NCBI GenBank assembly: GCA_025504975.1
Contig: JANUWI010000001.1
Location: 1,612,001 to 1,676,000 of the forward strand
Source of the DNA: Plenodomus lindquistii
Lineage: Eukaryota > Ascomycota > Dothideomycetes > Pleosporales > Leptosphaeriaceae
DNA length: 64,000 nucleotides
Direction: 5' to 3'
The translations under genes were made by a program, and so were the position numbers. Under the pieces are notes generated by a model, which saw only the letters and a list, made by a program, of their open reading frames with translations, did no database searches and was not told the origin of the DNA. Below are positions 45,704 through 58,443 of this stretch, piece after piece; position 1 is the first letter of the stretch, and each line of letters opens with the position of its first letter.

Positions 45704-47149
45704 ATGTCTACGGCAGGAAGACGCTCGCATTATGAGGCTCCATGGGGTAACGCGAGTATCATAGGAGTCGCTGGTTCCAGTGGGTCTGGTAAGACGTCAC
45801 TTGCGAAAGCGATCGTCTCCCAACTCAATCTTCCTTGGGTGGTTATCCTAAGTATGGTGTGACAGACTATCGTTGTAAAATGTGGCTGCACAGGCTAAGC
45901 CAGTGCTTCAGGACTCGTTCTACAAGCCTCTGACGCCAGAGCAATCCGCAGCTGCGTTTCGAAACGAGTTCGACTTCGATTCTCCTGAAGCGATTGATTT
46001 CGATATCTTGGTAGAGAGATTGAACGATATCAAGAACGGGTAATGGCAAGTGAATGATCAGATGAGAACTTCCACTGATACGAACATAGGAAGGTTGCTG
46101 AAGTACCTATCTACTCGTTCCAAAAGCACTCCCGACTGGAAAAAACCACGACTATCTACTCACCCCATGTTCTCATCCTGGAAGGTATCTTCGCTCTCCA
46201 CGACCAACGAGTTCTTGATCTCCTAGACCTCAAGATTTTCGCTGAAGCAGACGCCGACCTCTGTCTTTCACGGCGTCTAGTGCGAGATGTTAAGGAACGT
46301 GGTCGAGACATCGAAGGCTGTATCAAGCAATGGTTCGGTTTTGTGAAGCCAAACTTCTACAAATACGTCGCGCCGCAAAGAGAAATTGCAGATCTAATTA
46401 TCCCACGTGGTATTGAGAACAAGGTGGCCATTTCCATGGTCAGCAACCAGGTCCGACAAACACTTGAGCAAAAATCCATTGCGCATCAAACGGAGCTTAG
46501 GCGGCTCGGCAAGATAGCAGAGGACAACCCACTCAGCTCCAACGCCATTGTGTTGAAACAGACCAACCAAGTCATGGGGATGCACACCCTGCTGCTGGAT
46601 CCTGAAACGTCAAGAGAAGACTTTGTGTTCTACTTTGACCGTATGGTGGCTCTCCTCATAGAGACTGCTGCAGACTTTCTACCGTGGGCTCAGCATACTG
46701 TGACTACGCCACAGAACCATAGCTATCAAGGGTTGACAAAAGCCGCCGACGTCAGTGCGGTGGTCGTTTTACGTGGTGGCAGCGCTTTCGAAACAGGTCT
46801 TCGACGTACGATTCCCGATTGCATGACAGGCAGGATACTGATCCAGACTAATTACCGAACCGGCGAGCCGGAACTGCATTACAGAGCTCTGCCTGTCGAC
46901 ATTGCCCAACATGGCCTCGTCTTAGTCTTGGACCCGCAGTTCTCGTCAGGCGCGGCGGCGCTAATGGCTGTCAGGGTTTTGGTCGACCATGGCGTCTCAG
47001 AGAAGAAGATTGTCTTCGTCACATATACGGCAGGCCGTGTTGGTGTGAACAGAGTTTTGAGTGTCTTCCCAGATATCAAGATTGTCGTGGCTAGGCTTGG
47101 AGACGATATGGAAAATCGCTGGGTTGAGAGCAAGTACTTGGGTTGCTGA
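45704..47149 (+). CDS. URK1: uridine kinase with phosphoribosyltransferase-like domain
   Basis: Three exons (45704-45856, 45912-46039, 46090-47149) join in frame into 446 residues. The enzyme phosphorylates uridine and cytidine in pyrimidine salvage. The N-terminal kinase half has the P-loop GSSGSGKT at 24-31, then ILSMDSFYK spanning the first junction, and RRLVRDVKERGRD. The C-terminal half resembles uracil phosphoribosyltransferase (VVLRGGSAFETGLRR, DPQFSSGAAALMAV, GDDMENRW). In fungal and animal uridine kinases this half is usually regarded as a regulatory or inactive domain; that is family knowledge, not visible here. It converges on Ppg1, with only 113 nt between stop codons. Confidence 0.95.
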
Positions 47150-47262
47150 GCTTCGGGAAAGGTGCAAACAACATATCACGGTCGCGATGTAGGTGACAAG
47201 TAGGAACATATAATCAACACCGGAAATGCGACATTTAAATGCATGTGTATATACAGTGGGTA

Positions 47263-48323
47263 TCATAGGAAGTACTCTGTTGTCACCTCTTTCCCTTGTT
47301 GTTGCTGCTGCTCGGCTCGGTGCACATCGTTGTCTGGACTTGCATCGAAGACGTTGAAGAAGCGTTCCCCCGTATCGCTCACTTCCAAGACACTGGCCAT
47401 GTTTCCACACCGATAGCAGTAATTTGGTGCACTCCAGACTGTGCTAAGCCTGTCATCGTATAGGACCTGGAATCCTTCTTGGCAGAGCTGGTGCGCCCGC
47501 AGAATGTGCGACATGGCATTCACCTCCAGGAACTTCTTCACCACTTGTGCGCCAAAGGTGTATCCTGCTCCTCTAGGACTCAATGAAAACTCATCTCTTT
47601 CGGGGTCAGGATCGCTCCACACCAGATCAGCCATAGGCCCCTCGTGTGGTATCTCGCGAAAGCGGTCGATGATCTTGATCTGATCGATAGAATGTATCGA
47701 GGGCGAAAGACCGCCGTGAACACAGAAGATCTGATCGTTGATGACAACCGATAATGTGAGGAAGTCGAACATGTCGGTGAAGTAATGCCAAACGTTTGCG
47801 TTGCCGTACTTCCGAGAGCATTCAGTGTAGAAGCCGTAGGATTGCGTTACACCGCGGGACTCGTGGTTACCGCGGATGAGGTGTACTCGATGAGGATAGC
47901 GCAACTTGAGACAGACTAAAAGTGAGATTGTCTCGACAGAAAAGAGACCGCGGTCAACATAGTCGCCTGTGGCAAATCAGCCTTGTAGTCGCGTGCAACA
48001 GGTAGGTCAGCCTACCCAAGAACAGATAATTTGTGTCTGGACATGGCCCACCAATCTTGAAGATCTCCATCATGTCGAAAAATTGCCCATGAATGTCCCC
48101 CACCACAGTAACAGGCGCTCTGATGTGCACCACATTGCTCTCCTTCATGAGCAGTTCTTTTGTCTTGGCGCATATCGCCTCCACTACAGATTCGGCCAGC
48201 AGTTCCTTCTTTGACAATCGCGATATGCACTCATCGAGGTCCACGGTTGCTGTAGGCTGTCAATATACAGTGGCCGCAGGACTGGACGGCGCCGGCGACT
48301 GACGTACACGGTAGGCCTGGCAT
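47263..48323 (-). CDS. PPG1: PP2A-like serine/threonine phosphatase Ppg1
   Basis: Exons 48249-48016 and 47966-47263 are secure. A proposed first exon of 16 nt (48323-48308) supplies the ATG, giving 317 residues in all. The longest raw frame begins with GTG just inside exon 2, so an upstream start is needed. Metal-binding signatures are GDIHGQF, GDYVDRG (made by the second splice) and RGNHE. The N-terminal DLDECISRL and the C-terminal YFL point to Ppg1 rather than Sit4 or PP2A itself. In yeast Ppg1 affects glycogen accumulation and works with the Far complex. A short poly-Gln run (five Gln) lies near the C-terminus. The tiny first exon is inference from splice signals. Confidence 0.88.
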
Positions 48324-49101
48324 GGTAGGATACAGAACGTCTCGATACGGCGGCCACGACGGGTACTCAAGGTCGTGAGTCTATACTGGTCGCTAGCAGA
48401 TGTCTGTACCGTACAATCATCCTTGGGGGCGCATCGAGGCGTGAGATGCAGGCGATGGCGTCAAAGCGAGTGACGAGTCCATGGTGGCTGCGTGCTGGAC
48501 GTTGCGACGATGTCCCGCGTTGGCTGTGGTCCAAGCGCAACACACGTGACTCGTTTGCTTCAAACTTCTTCTCTACGCGACCTGCGACGCCCGTTCGCAA
48601 GGCTTCACAGTTTACCCAGAGGCTGCTTCGCCTGGCTTCATTCCCTCGGGCTTCTTGCACTGGAGGTGCTGTCCCTTGGTCTTCCTTAGCATAGCTACTG
48701 CCGCAGTCCCCTACAACCTATGTTGTACTTTCTTCAGCTGGCTTCTTCTCACATCAGCAACATCAGCCCATATCAATTCTCGTCACGTCCGAGCTCAAGG
48801 ACCACATGGTTGGCTTTTAAACAAAGGGCTTGTGTCATCAATCGATCCCCGTCTCTCCAGAGCCCTCGAGACATCTCGCATAGCGAGTGTTCGAGCTTTC
48901 CTGCGTGTCCTGGCACGTGCACTCAAGCAGACCCGTGGGCCGATTTTGTTGTCAGGCACTTTCACGCTTCACTCTTTCCTTGTCAACCAAGAAGCACCGC
49001 GCACTTCACTCCGATAGTAAAGTATCAATTCATCTCCACTTTCATCGGCCATTGGTGTTTCCCAAAATCTGGATTGGTCAGGGTGAGTCCTATAGGGTGG
49101 G
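48324..49101. other. divergent intergenic region
   Basis: Upstream regions of Ppg1 (-) and the P/Q/Y-rich gene (+). The right half is pyrimidine-rich and probably the long leader of the plus-strand gene. Open frames there have no protein character. Confidence 0.45.
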
Positions 49102-51213
49102 ATGTCGTGGAGCGGTCCTGTCGCCGGTGCACCGCCTTTTCAGCAGCCGCCATATGGCAATAGTCAGCCTGCCTATGGTCAACAACCCCCATACCAATAT
49201 GGACAGCAGCCGCAACAGCCAGGATATGGACAATTCCCGTCAGCGCCCGCATGGCCTGCGAATGGCCCTCCACAACGATCTGATAATCGGTAAGCGATGT
49301 CGAACATTTTTTCTTGACTTGGATTTCCTCTCACGTTGTGAATTGCTTGAGCTTCGCGACTTACTGACTGCATTGCTAGCCCGCCCAAGAAGAAGGGCAA
49401 TCCTGTGATTACGCGATACCCTCCCCCACCGGGCTATCGCGGACCAGCGCAGCCTCAAGCGCCTTTCGCTGCTAACCATTATCCTGGTCAATATCAACAG
49501 CCTCCGCCTGGATACCCACCAGGTCCCCAAGTGCCTCCCAGTTATCCTCCACAAGGATACAATATTGCTGCCCCCACTGCCCACGGATACCAAGCTCCAG
49601 GATATGGAGCGCCGCAGACTCCAAATTATGGCCAACCTTCCTATCCACCAGCGCAGGCGCAGCAATGGCCGCAACCGGGATATGCGCCTAATTCTGGGTA
49701 CCCGCAACCGCCCGTCCCAGCCACTGCACAAGGGTGGGCGCCGCCTCATCACGGTTATCAAGGTTATGGACCACAGCCTTCTCCAGCCAATCCAAACCAA
49801 CAGCCTCAGGGTCAGAATGGGGCATGGCCAGCATTCAACGGGCCTTCACAGACACCAGTCAACCATTCCCATATACCATCTCATGGTCCTGGGGCGGCAG
49901 CTACAGATCCTAATGCTACCCCAACACCAGCGACCATCCACATGGCGAACTCGAGGACTGCGTCAGTCTCGAATCAGTCGACCAGTGTTGTGAGCCAGAA
50001 CAGTCCCAGCGAGAAGCCACAAATCTATCTCGGCTGGGACGATTGGGACTTTGACTTCGATGGCGCAATTTGGCCGAAGAGCAATGAACCCGTCGACCCT
50101 GCCCTCAGTCTCGGTGTCATCATTTGGCACCCAGCGAAACAGATGACACGCGCCCTGCCATCCACGTTCGAAGAAGCCGAAAACCAGGCGTTGGATGAAG
50201 CACCAGAAGGACTCGGAAATGGCGACTCGGTGTCCATGTACTTTACGGCTGAAAACTCTCATGAAGCATTCTTGGACGTAAGACAGACAGACGATTGGGA
50301 AACCATCCAGGATGATCCAGTCTTTGTTGAATTTTCCGATGAGGAGATGCAGAACAATGTTGTGTCGATCGAAGATTGCATTGCTCAGCGGGACCGCTCT
50401 GATGAACCCTCGGATGTCAAGAATCACGATGAGGATCAAGAGATGCACGACGCCAGTTGGGACATAATGGAGAATCTGGAACAGGCCCTGACTGGTAGAC
50501 AAGAAGAGTCACGGTCCCAATCTACCAAGCACGAGGAAATGCCATCGCCAGCTCCGACGCAAGAAGATATCCTTGCTAAATTGGGCGTCACAGGCGCGCC
50601 AAAGCCGCCATCGCACAATCTGTCTCCAGGGACTTACCAGATGTCGGAGACTAAGTTCCCAGTATCGCTTCCAGGGAAGACAGCAACCTTCCCTCCAACG
50701 AAACCCCTGAATCAACAGTCAGTTCCTTCCAGGGCACATTCCTACAGCGGGTTGCCAAAATCCGGCCAGATCCCCACAAATCAGCGACCCTATGGCTCCA
50801 TGTCATCTAGCTCGATGTCTAGGCCACCGCCTCCGCCACCACCTCCAGAGCAACCACACTATGATCCATGGAACGCACCTCAACATAGCGGGCATGTCTA
50901 TGGTAAACGGCCGGGTAGTCCAGCACTATCTGAAGGCAGTAACCGCACCATGGTGGGTTCCGATTTCGAACCTGAAAAGCCGAGCAACAGTAATGAGCAC
51001 GAGTCGTCGGCTATGCCATCCCTTGAGCGAAGCGACAGTTCCTACAACCGAAAGAGGAGTTATGAAGATGCAGACAAAGATGGAGAACAAATGCGACAGC
51101 AGGATGATTACTCGAAGCGCAAGAGGCGCTCTCAGGTCGATGCTGCTTACAGGTATGATCTACGCTTGTTTGGCTTCACGACTAAATGCTGACTACATTT
51201 CAGCCGCCGTTGA
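49102..51213 (+). CDS. P/Q/Y/G-rich low-complexity protein, unknown
   Basis: Three exons (49102-49289, 49380-51152, 51204-51213) join in frame into 656 residues. The last exon adds only three residues and a stop. The first about 200 residues are Pro, Gln, Tyr and Gly repeats (PPGY, YGQP-like), the composition of prion-like or condensate-forming regions. Next comes a conserved-looking core beginning IYLGWDDWDFDFDG, followed by an acidic segment. A poly-Pro run (eight Pro) and a basic, KR-rich C-terminus (SKRKRRSQ) that could be a nuclear signal close the chain. I do not recognise the core domain. The Pro/Gln region explains the many open frames in other phases. No function is claimed. Confidence 0.8.
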
Positions 51214-53127
51214 GCATTCGGTCAAGTCCGCTGTGCTCTGTGTACAATCACAACGACAAACTTTCAATTCACCCTTCATTTTGGTCCACTCGATCAGCAG
51301 ATCATCTGCAATCCAAGTTCCTTTGTTGTTTTCATTTATCATAATAAGTTCTGGCGTTACTTCGAAATTGGGCAGGCATCTGCTCTGGCTCAGTTCTTTT
51401 CGCACCTCACTCGAGTTGCAGTTCTTTCCATCTTCCTACGTTCATCATTCTGTATTAGATCGCTAGGGATGTGGAGATGCAAGTCAGTGCTTCCGCCTCC
51501 AGCATCCGTTTGGTGCATATTGGCTTAATTGTCACCCCTTCTATTCTGTTGTTCCTCTACGATGTATACATCATACTTTCTTAAATCTTCTTTTTTAAAC
51601 TTGCCATGTCACCCGTACCTTCGCGGCTATCTATATCAATTTCAGTCTTATGATGTCATGCTTTCAAATTGAGTCCTTCATCGTCCCATGCGTTCATGTC
51701 ATTGCGATTGTTTGATTCTTCGTCTTGAAATACGGTCAAAACGACGTTGCTAGGCCATACCTGTATGCATTTCAAGTTGTGTGCAGGCTAAATGCCGAGG
51801 CCCTTTCATCGTCACACAGAAGCTGGGGCACAGGCGGGTGAGTACTAATAAAGCATGGAAGGTGAATAAGCAGACTAGATCCTATCTGAGTAGTCTTTGG
51901 TGGTATACAGGGTGAGTCTGGGAGCCGTAGCCGAGAACCCTCTCTACATCCCTTATCACACTTGCGAAGACTATGCATGGCCACCGCAAGCCTTGATAGC
52001 ATTGGTAAGCTTGTCAATCGCTTGCTGCAATGTAGGACCTTTGACTTTGTCGGTGAAGACTCCGCAATACAACGTAGGCGCGGTAGACTATATCTCGAGT
52101 AGAAACATGGGCCTGTAGTCATTCCATGCGACCCAGCTTAGAAGGCTTGAAAGGGATGTAGGACACATCACATAGCCGCCAATTCCTTCGATCTGGATGA
52201 ATACAATGTAATGTCTACTACTCAACATATCTCCCAACCCTGACGCCGTTTGTAACTTCATGTGCCGCCGGGGAGCAAGACTTCACTGCATTGCATAGGC
52301 AGGCGATAACCTGAAGGCGCATCGCTTCCTCATCGTATCTCAGACACAGTACGACCATAGGCTTGTAATTTCTTCGAAGAGCAATACGACCGACCATATT
52401 TTTCTCCTCTTTGCCTATGGTGCATAATGCCAACATTCAAGACTGTCCAATTCATGCCCAATTTTATATTGTGCCATTTGAATCAAGACAAGTATGACCT
52501 GCAAAATTAGCCACCAACATATTCAACAAGAAAACTTGTGTCCATTTCACGAAGGTATTATCACGAGAAAAAAACACAGATCGTCCTTGAAGGAATCATT
52601 TTGTAGTCACAAGTTACCCATGTATAAACGTTCTTCGCCTTCAAAACTTCATCCAGTAACGCCTATGAACTGCCCAAAATGACGGTTTGACAAGGAACAG
52701 TCGAACGACAGCCGCAGTAATACACGTGTCGGAGAAAACTCGTACGCTGAGCCATCCATGCCCATGGTTTCCGTCCCCAATGACCCACCACTGCATGACA
52801 TCCAGATTGAGAAACCAAGAAGAGAAGGGCAGAACATGCATCCAGTACAACCGCGCCATGACCACATGGCAAGTCGAAATGAATTGAGATCGCGGAAGCT
52901 AGAAACAAAAAAGAACAGGAGACGTGATAGATGAGCGGTCGCAAATAGATGGGAATGCAGCTCGTAGATCATGTGTAACGCGCTTTGCCGGAATGAAAGC
53001 AGAGTTGGTACATGCAACCTATGCCAGTAGGTCAGGTGTGGCAATTTGGTAGTCGTACAGGTTCGTATCATGTCGGTCGTAAGAGATGTCGTGTATTAGA
53101 ATGTCGTAGAAGTTGATAGAGGTGGAA
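51214..53127. other. convergent intergenic region
   Basis: About 1.9 kb between two convergent genes, somewhat AT-rich. A 140-codon minus-strand frame (52649-53071) lies just downstream of the Pps1 stop and is more likely 3' flank than a gene. Nothing else is seen. Confidence 0.45.
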
Positions 53128-55391
53128 TCACCTCGAGTATGGCTTGTTCATTAGCGCGATTTCGCGCGCAACAGTGGCCCACTCGAGCTCGCGGCGAAGA
53201 GGCTCATTGCGTCGCTGACGCTGGTACTCTTCCCACTTTAGGAGCTCATAAGTAAATCGCAAATGTGGCTGAATGATCACGTTCAGACGTCGTGCTCGTA
53301 CGAAGCAGCTAAGGATTGTTAGTCTGGATAGCTTGACGGGTAAGATTTGGCGAAGACTGACTAGGCACGAGGAAAAGATAAGCCCAGCTCATTCATGACT
53401 TCCGCAATGCAGATAGTTGCTGATCGAGACACGCCCACACGGCAGTGAACAAGGGTAGCTCCTCCATCTTTCTTTCCAGCTTCTAGAATCTCGTTAGTAT
53501 GGACATGGACTGGGTGACTAACGATAGTAGGACATACCAATGAATTTGAGGCAACGCTCGAACTCGGCCCATAACGGGTCAACACCGTTGTCCTGGACTC
53601 GGTCGATCATGAGAAAGTTTTCACTGGGCCAGTTCAGTTCTCTCTTAGTCTTCTCCGGCCATGATAGCACTTCCCCCACGCTTAAAACACGAGTGATACC
53701 CATCGCGTGGAGGAGTTCAGGGTTGTTCGCATGTCCTAGATTCCCAAGGTACATGTACGGCAGGATGCGACTAGGCAGACTACCGTCAATCTTTGACAGC
53801 CAGCGAGGTTCAGAGAGGTTGAGGATGCTCTGCTTGAAGCGTGGAGATTCCTGTAGGATGCGCGGCTGGATTGCCGTCAACAGCGCAACGTCTGAAGGGT
53901 ACGCGAAGAAGTTACGACCCTTCTGTCGATGCAGTTGAATCCAGGCTTCATGAACAGGCAGACCCTCTGCATACATGAAGTACGCAAGAGCGAGAAGCGT
54001 CGTCTCGGTATACCCGTCTGTGCAGTGGATCAGGAACTTGCGAGGCGTGGCAATGTCGTTCATTTCGATCGCTTCGTCTTCATCGCTGCCTCGTCGTTTT
54101 GCGCGTTTAGCCTCCGAAGGGTTCGCCAGTTCAAAGATCCACTTGCACATGTCCATGAGCCCGTCAACTTCGCTGTGCGACCACGTTGGTGGCATGATGC
54201 TTCCTGATGATGGAAATTCCATATGCATAGCAACTTTGCGTTGAGTCCTCTCAAGTCCCATTTTCAAGGCGCGCAATGAGCGTGCTTCGGGTACATGAGC
54301 GAGATCAGTAGCTTCGATAAGCATATCAAATTGATCTTCTCCAAGACATTCTGGGTAAAGGCTCGGATCAGGCGTAGGTCCCAAGAATACATTGCTACTA
54401 ATCTCCGATGCTTTCGACATTGCACTCATTTCATAACGTTCCCAGTAGACTGTAGCAGGTCAGATATGCCACGACCAAGAAAACAAAGGAGACTTACAAA
54501 AATCAACAACATTGCCAGTCATACTTCCCGACTTGTTGACCGCAACCAGTTTTGGGTATCTAGTCTGTACAGTCTCAAAAGAGTCTAGCATTGTCAGATG
54601 TGTCACTCTCGTGAAGAACAGGGTTACCCACCTTCCAACACGAAAGTATTGAACAAGTATCGCGGTAGACCATTAGCCTCCTCATGGGCACGCTGAGCTT
54701 TCGAGATTTTCTGCGCAAGCAGGATCGTGTCACTGAGCTTTGCCCTGTGATCGCCATATACGATGATGTCCGAGACCGTCGCTAGCTTGCATGCCTGGAT
54801 CTGAAAGTTGCGCACAGAGAAGCCATCTTTTGGATCACACTCAATGAACTCTGGGGATTCACTAGATCCGCACTCGAGAATTTCATTTGGTGCGATCGCA
54901 CCCTTCAGCTTCGACGATGACAGGTTCCCGCCAGTCTTGACAATGGTGATACTGCGGATACACCTGGGTACCCTTTGGACACTGTCGCGACGTGAAGAGA
55001 AGAAAGCAAGTTGAATGCGATTTTCTGCGTGAAGACCATGCATCCACGGGAAGACCTGTTCCGGGTTTGGAAGGGGCTGCGTAGCAATGTGCTCTAAGGC
55101 TTCGGCCATGCAATCTGCAGTGATCTTGTACACTGGAGGGTCTGCAGCGATCTGGTCGCAGTAGTGGTCTGGTGGATATGTGATGGATGAAGTTTCAATC
55201 AAGCTGTCTTGTCGTGGGGGAGACGCAGGAGGAGTTGCTGGTAACGAAAGTCCTCCAGGGGCGCAATTGGGAAGATGTTTATTAGGAATGGGGATCGGCG
55301 TGCCACGCGAGGAAGTTTGAAGTGAAAGTTGTGGTGGGGGTGTTGGCTCCCGGGCAAGCATGACCGGCGCCCTGGCTACTGCTGCGGCCAT
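53128..55391 (-). CDS. PPS1: dual-specificity protein phosphatase, Pps1-like
   Basis: Five exons (55391-54632, 54584-54498, 54449-53538, 53482-53362, 53308-53128) join in frame into 686 residues. All introns are about 47-55 nt. In yeast Pps1 dephosphorylates Tyr and Ser/Thr and affects S-phase progression. The phosphatase signature HCRVGVSRS lies at 599-607, with nucleophile C600 and R606. An upstream segment RKFLIHCTDGYTETT resembles a second, imperfect signature lacking the final Arg; it is likely inactive. The N-terminal 90 residues are Pro/Ser-rich and disordered. The start at 55391 is the first in-frame ATG, and the frame above begins with TTG. The C-terminal basic helix is characteristic. 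Confidence 0.9.
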
Positions 55392-57191
55392 GTTCGCTGA
55401 TGGATGTTGGAAGGAGGTGAGGATGGAGGTGAAGGCACGCAACGTGAGATGATTCCAGGCCAAGGAAGGTCAGCCACGACTGAATACGCGGTAGGTCCTT
55501 CCTGATAACAATGTGCGAGATAAGGTTTGGGTTGCCCTTCCACGTCAGGTCGACCAATGATAGGGTGCAGTCGCCGGAGGGGTCAAAGGACGATAGTGCG
55601 GGGTGAGCGCAAGTACACAATACTGTTAAGTGAAGTGACAGCGAGCGGCGCCCTGTCAACGAGATGATGAGTACACATGTTGAAGTTTGAACGCATTGAA
55701 GATGTAGACGCACGTTGTTGAATGTTCGGACACTGCTACAGACGCTGCAATGGCTGAGTTGATCAGCACTGGTGTCGAAGATGTTGAGACCTTCGGCCCG
55801 TTACGGCAAGTGCGAGTCTACAGCGTGGCGATTGATGCACTGGACATGTTGTCAAGATGGATGAAGGGTATGATGAATTGAGGTGAAATTGAGATGTGAG
55901 GAGAAAGAAAGACGCATGGAGGGGCGGCGGCGTTGATGGCAGTGGTCGCACAGAATGGGCAGCGGAATGCTATGGGGGGGCATCTTTAGTGGTTCCCCGC
56001 CTTAACAGTCCCAGCAAGTCGACGAGGCGCCGTTTTAATTCACCCAACCTGGCTGGCGTGCTGCAGCCACATGCACGCCGGTCCACACAGACAACCGCGG
56101 TTGGTTCGCGCGAACAACGCAGAAGCACCCTCTTCGCAAAGTGTTGCTTTCGCTAATCAGAGCAGGCGCTGGGGTTGCGGCAGCTTTACGGCGCACTCTT
56201 TGGCATGGTCCGATAACGTATCAAAGAGGTGGGTGGGTCTGATGGCATCCCCGGACGACATCTGAAAGACACAGACGCACACACCAAGGAAGGCCCATGT
56301 CCCGTGTCCCATGTCCCATGGCCCATCGAGTCCTTCGGCTCACTCCACTCGCGACAACGCCGGCCTCAGACCCCACTAAAAGGACATCGCCGGCAGCGTG
56401 GAATCGGGCTGTCAACTAGTGTCTCGCTCGCATGCGGATCCAGCATCACAGTGGTTTCTCCATCCCTACCAATGTGCAGCCTTTGTGGGTTTTGCCACCC
56501 ACCACGACGCCAGCAAGGTCTGGGCCTCATGAAGCGATTGTCGATCTGCCCCACACCTTCAATCGTTGGAGCCGCCTTGAGCGTAGACGGCGTTTTGATG
56601 GCATCACACGACAGTTGATGTTCAAGAGTCTTCAGGAGTCTGCATGCTGAGGCTGTGCAGTGTGCCGATTTGAAGTTTGTTGCACTTGCGTAACCCCGCA
56701 CATCCAAGCTGCCGACCGTTGTGCAACAGACTACGGCTTCTTAGCGACCGAAATGTGGCCAGGGCGAAACCTTACCTTGCAGCCCTCTTTGTTTGCTGGA
56801 ACTGACCTTGTGCAGATTGCCGTCTCCCAAGGTCGTCAGCCAGTGCAAGCTGACGTACGCCTGAGGAGAATGTTGTAAGCCAATTCTCTAGCACAAGATA
56901 ACCGTCCCAATTGCAATGCTAGCAAGAAACTGGGAAGAATTGTCTATGATCGATGTTTCGCATGGATTCAGCCATAGAGTACTGCATTACTGCAAGATGA
57001 CCACTCTTTTGCCCAAACATAGTTGCTCGCGTGTCCTGCGAAACCTTGTCATGCACGATCACCAAAACATCCCGTCTGATATCGAAACCCTTATGTAACA
57101 CCCAAACTCCATTGGCACCCAAAATCCCACTAGACAACTCCTCCATGCGTAGCAACATTCAGCGTAACAGCTCAACCGACGAAGATGGCAT
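55392..57191. other. intergenic region between two minus-strand genes
   Basis: About 1.8 kb. The left part is the leader and promoter of Pps1. A short imperfect CCCATGT repeat occurs near 56297-56325. No gene is supported. Confidence 0.45.
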
Positions 57192-57888
57192 TTATGCGTC
57201 CAAGTCGGTCTTCGAATTGAGCAACTCGTCCACGATAGACCGTTGATATGCCAATTTGTCTTTGGCAGCTCCCTCTTTGTCCTGCTCCTTGAGTAGCACA
57301 GCGAGTACCTCAAGTGGAGGGTCCAGATCGAGCCGTTGGGCGCGCTTCCAGCGCTTTAGTCGAGCGACTCCAGTGCAGGGCTGTACAGCGCAGATCATGT
57401 CAGCACACGTCGCCACTTCTGACAGCGATTGCCCGGCTTCAGTCTCGCAGAGAAAACGGGACGTCACTTACACCGTAATGCGCGCTCATGTCAAACTCCC
57501 TCAGAATCTTCTCGTGCAACGCCAACTCTTGTTGATGCACTCTCGGTGCCTTTCGTTGCTTCTCCTTGGCCGCCCAGTACTTCTTGATCGAAGCATCTGT
57601 TATGCGCCGTGCTGCGTCTTCCTCTGGTGTGCTCTCTGTTTGTTGCGCCTTGACCTCTTGTTCTGCTTGCTCAATGATGGCGACTTCTGTCGTGCTTGGC
57701 TCTTCATGTTCGATGTCGATGACCTCAGGTTTGACTGCCGCCTTGGGCTTGGTCTCGGAAAGGAGGCCCTTCTTTGCGCCTTGTGCTCTTGCGCCCGACT
57801 TTGTGACTTTGTTGGAAGCTCCGTGGAATGCGAGTGTCGACTGCGACGACTTGGTCGCAGGGCCTGATGAGCGGCGCTTTGGAGGCAT
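57192..57888 (-). CDS. DNA polymerase delta subunit 4 (Cdm1/POLD4)
   Basis: Two exons (57888-57472 and 57380-57192) join in frame across a 91-nt intron into 201 residues. This is the small, non-essential subunit of DNA polymerase delta that stabilises the complex and binds PCNA. Near the N-terminus QSTLAFHG (16-23) is a PCNA-interacting-like motif. The conserved C-terminal block PCTGVARLKRWKRA, followed by LDLDPPLEV, is the family signature and is completed only by splicing. The middle is charged and probably disordered. A TATA-like sequence lies just upstream of the start. The product name is well supported by the C-terminal block. Confidence 0.88.
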
Positions 57889-58443
57889 ATTGGTATATAA
57901 CTGATTTGTATTGCGATTATATGGCGGGATAGCTGGGATCGTTACAAATGCGCGCAATGTTGGTGGTCGTTGAAGGTAGCAGGGCTAGTAGTGACCTCAT
58001 TTGGCAAGGTAATTGGCTTGGCGGCGCGCATCAACCGTGCCTGCCCGTTGTCAGGGTGACGCGCTAGACACGCGTGCACGCGTGCATGTGATTTCACTGA
58101 TTCACTATTGTGCATCCACGCTTGTCCAGATCAGTAAGTGTCTCTCTCATCCTGGCCCTTGGTATCGTCTCACGCGTTCCACGACGCGTTTTGTTTCTGC
58201 AAAGACCCTCTTGAGGTCAACTGTCATGATTATGGAAGGGGAAGAGTCTTGCAGGCGGGGTCTTGGGAAGCACTTTGCACATGCATCCATAGCATTTTCC
58301 TCACCTCAGTTCACCTTGCACACAATAAAAATATCCTTCTAGCCAATTTGCAACTTTCGCTCACATCACATCTTCCATTTCCCATCCTTTCCCTTATCAC
58401 CTCAATACTAACCGCCCCCACCCCACCAGCCAGCCAACCAACC
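57889..58443. other. divergent intergenic region
   Basis: Upstream regions of the Pol delta subunit (-) and DcpS (+), about 555 nt. The C-rich right end is the DcpS leader. The open frame running into DcpS from 58138 is leader without an appropriate start. Confidence 0.45.

Noticed and set aside
52649..53071. 140-codon minus-strand frame downstream of Pps1
   Set aside because: It follows directly after the Pps1 stop and reads as 3' flank.
55282..55713. 143-codon minus-strand frame near the Pps1 start
   Set aside because: It overlaps the Pps1 start in another frame and is best explained as leader.
57889..57957. 23-residue N-terminal extension of the Pol delta subunit
   Set aside because: The family N-terminus starts at the ATG at 57888, and a TATA-like sequence sits inside the extension.
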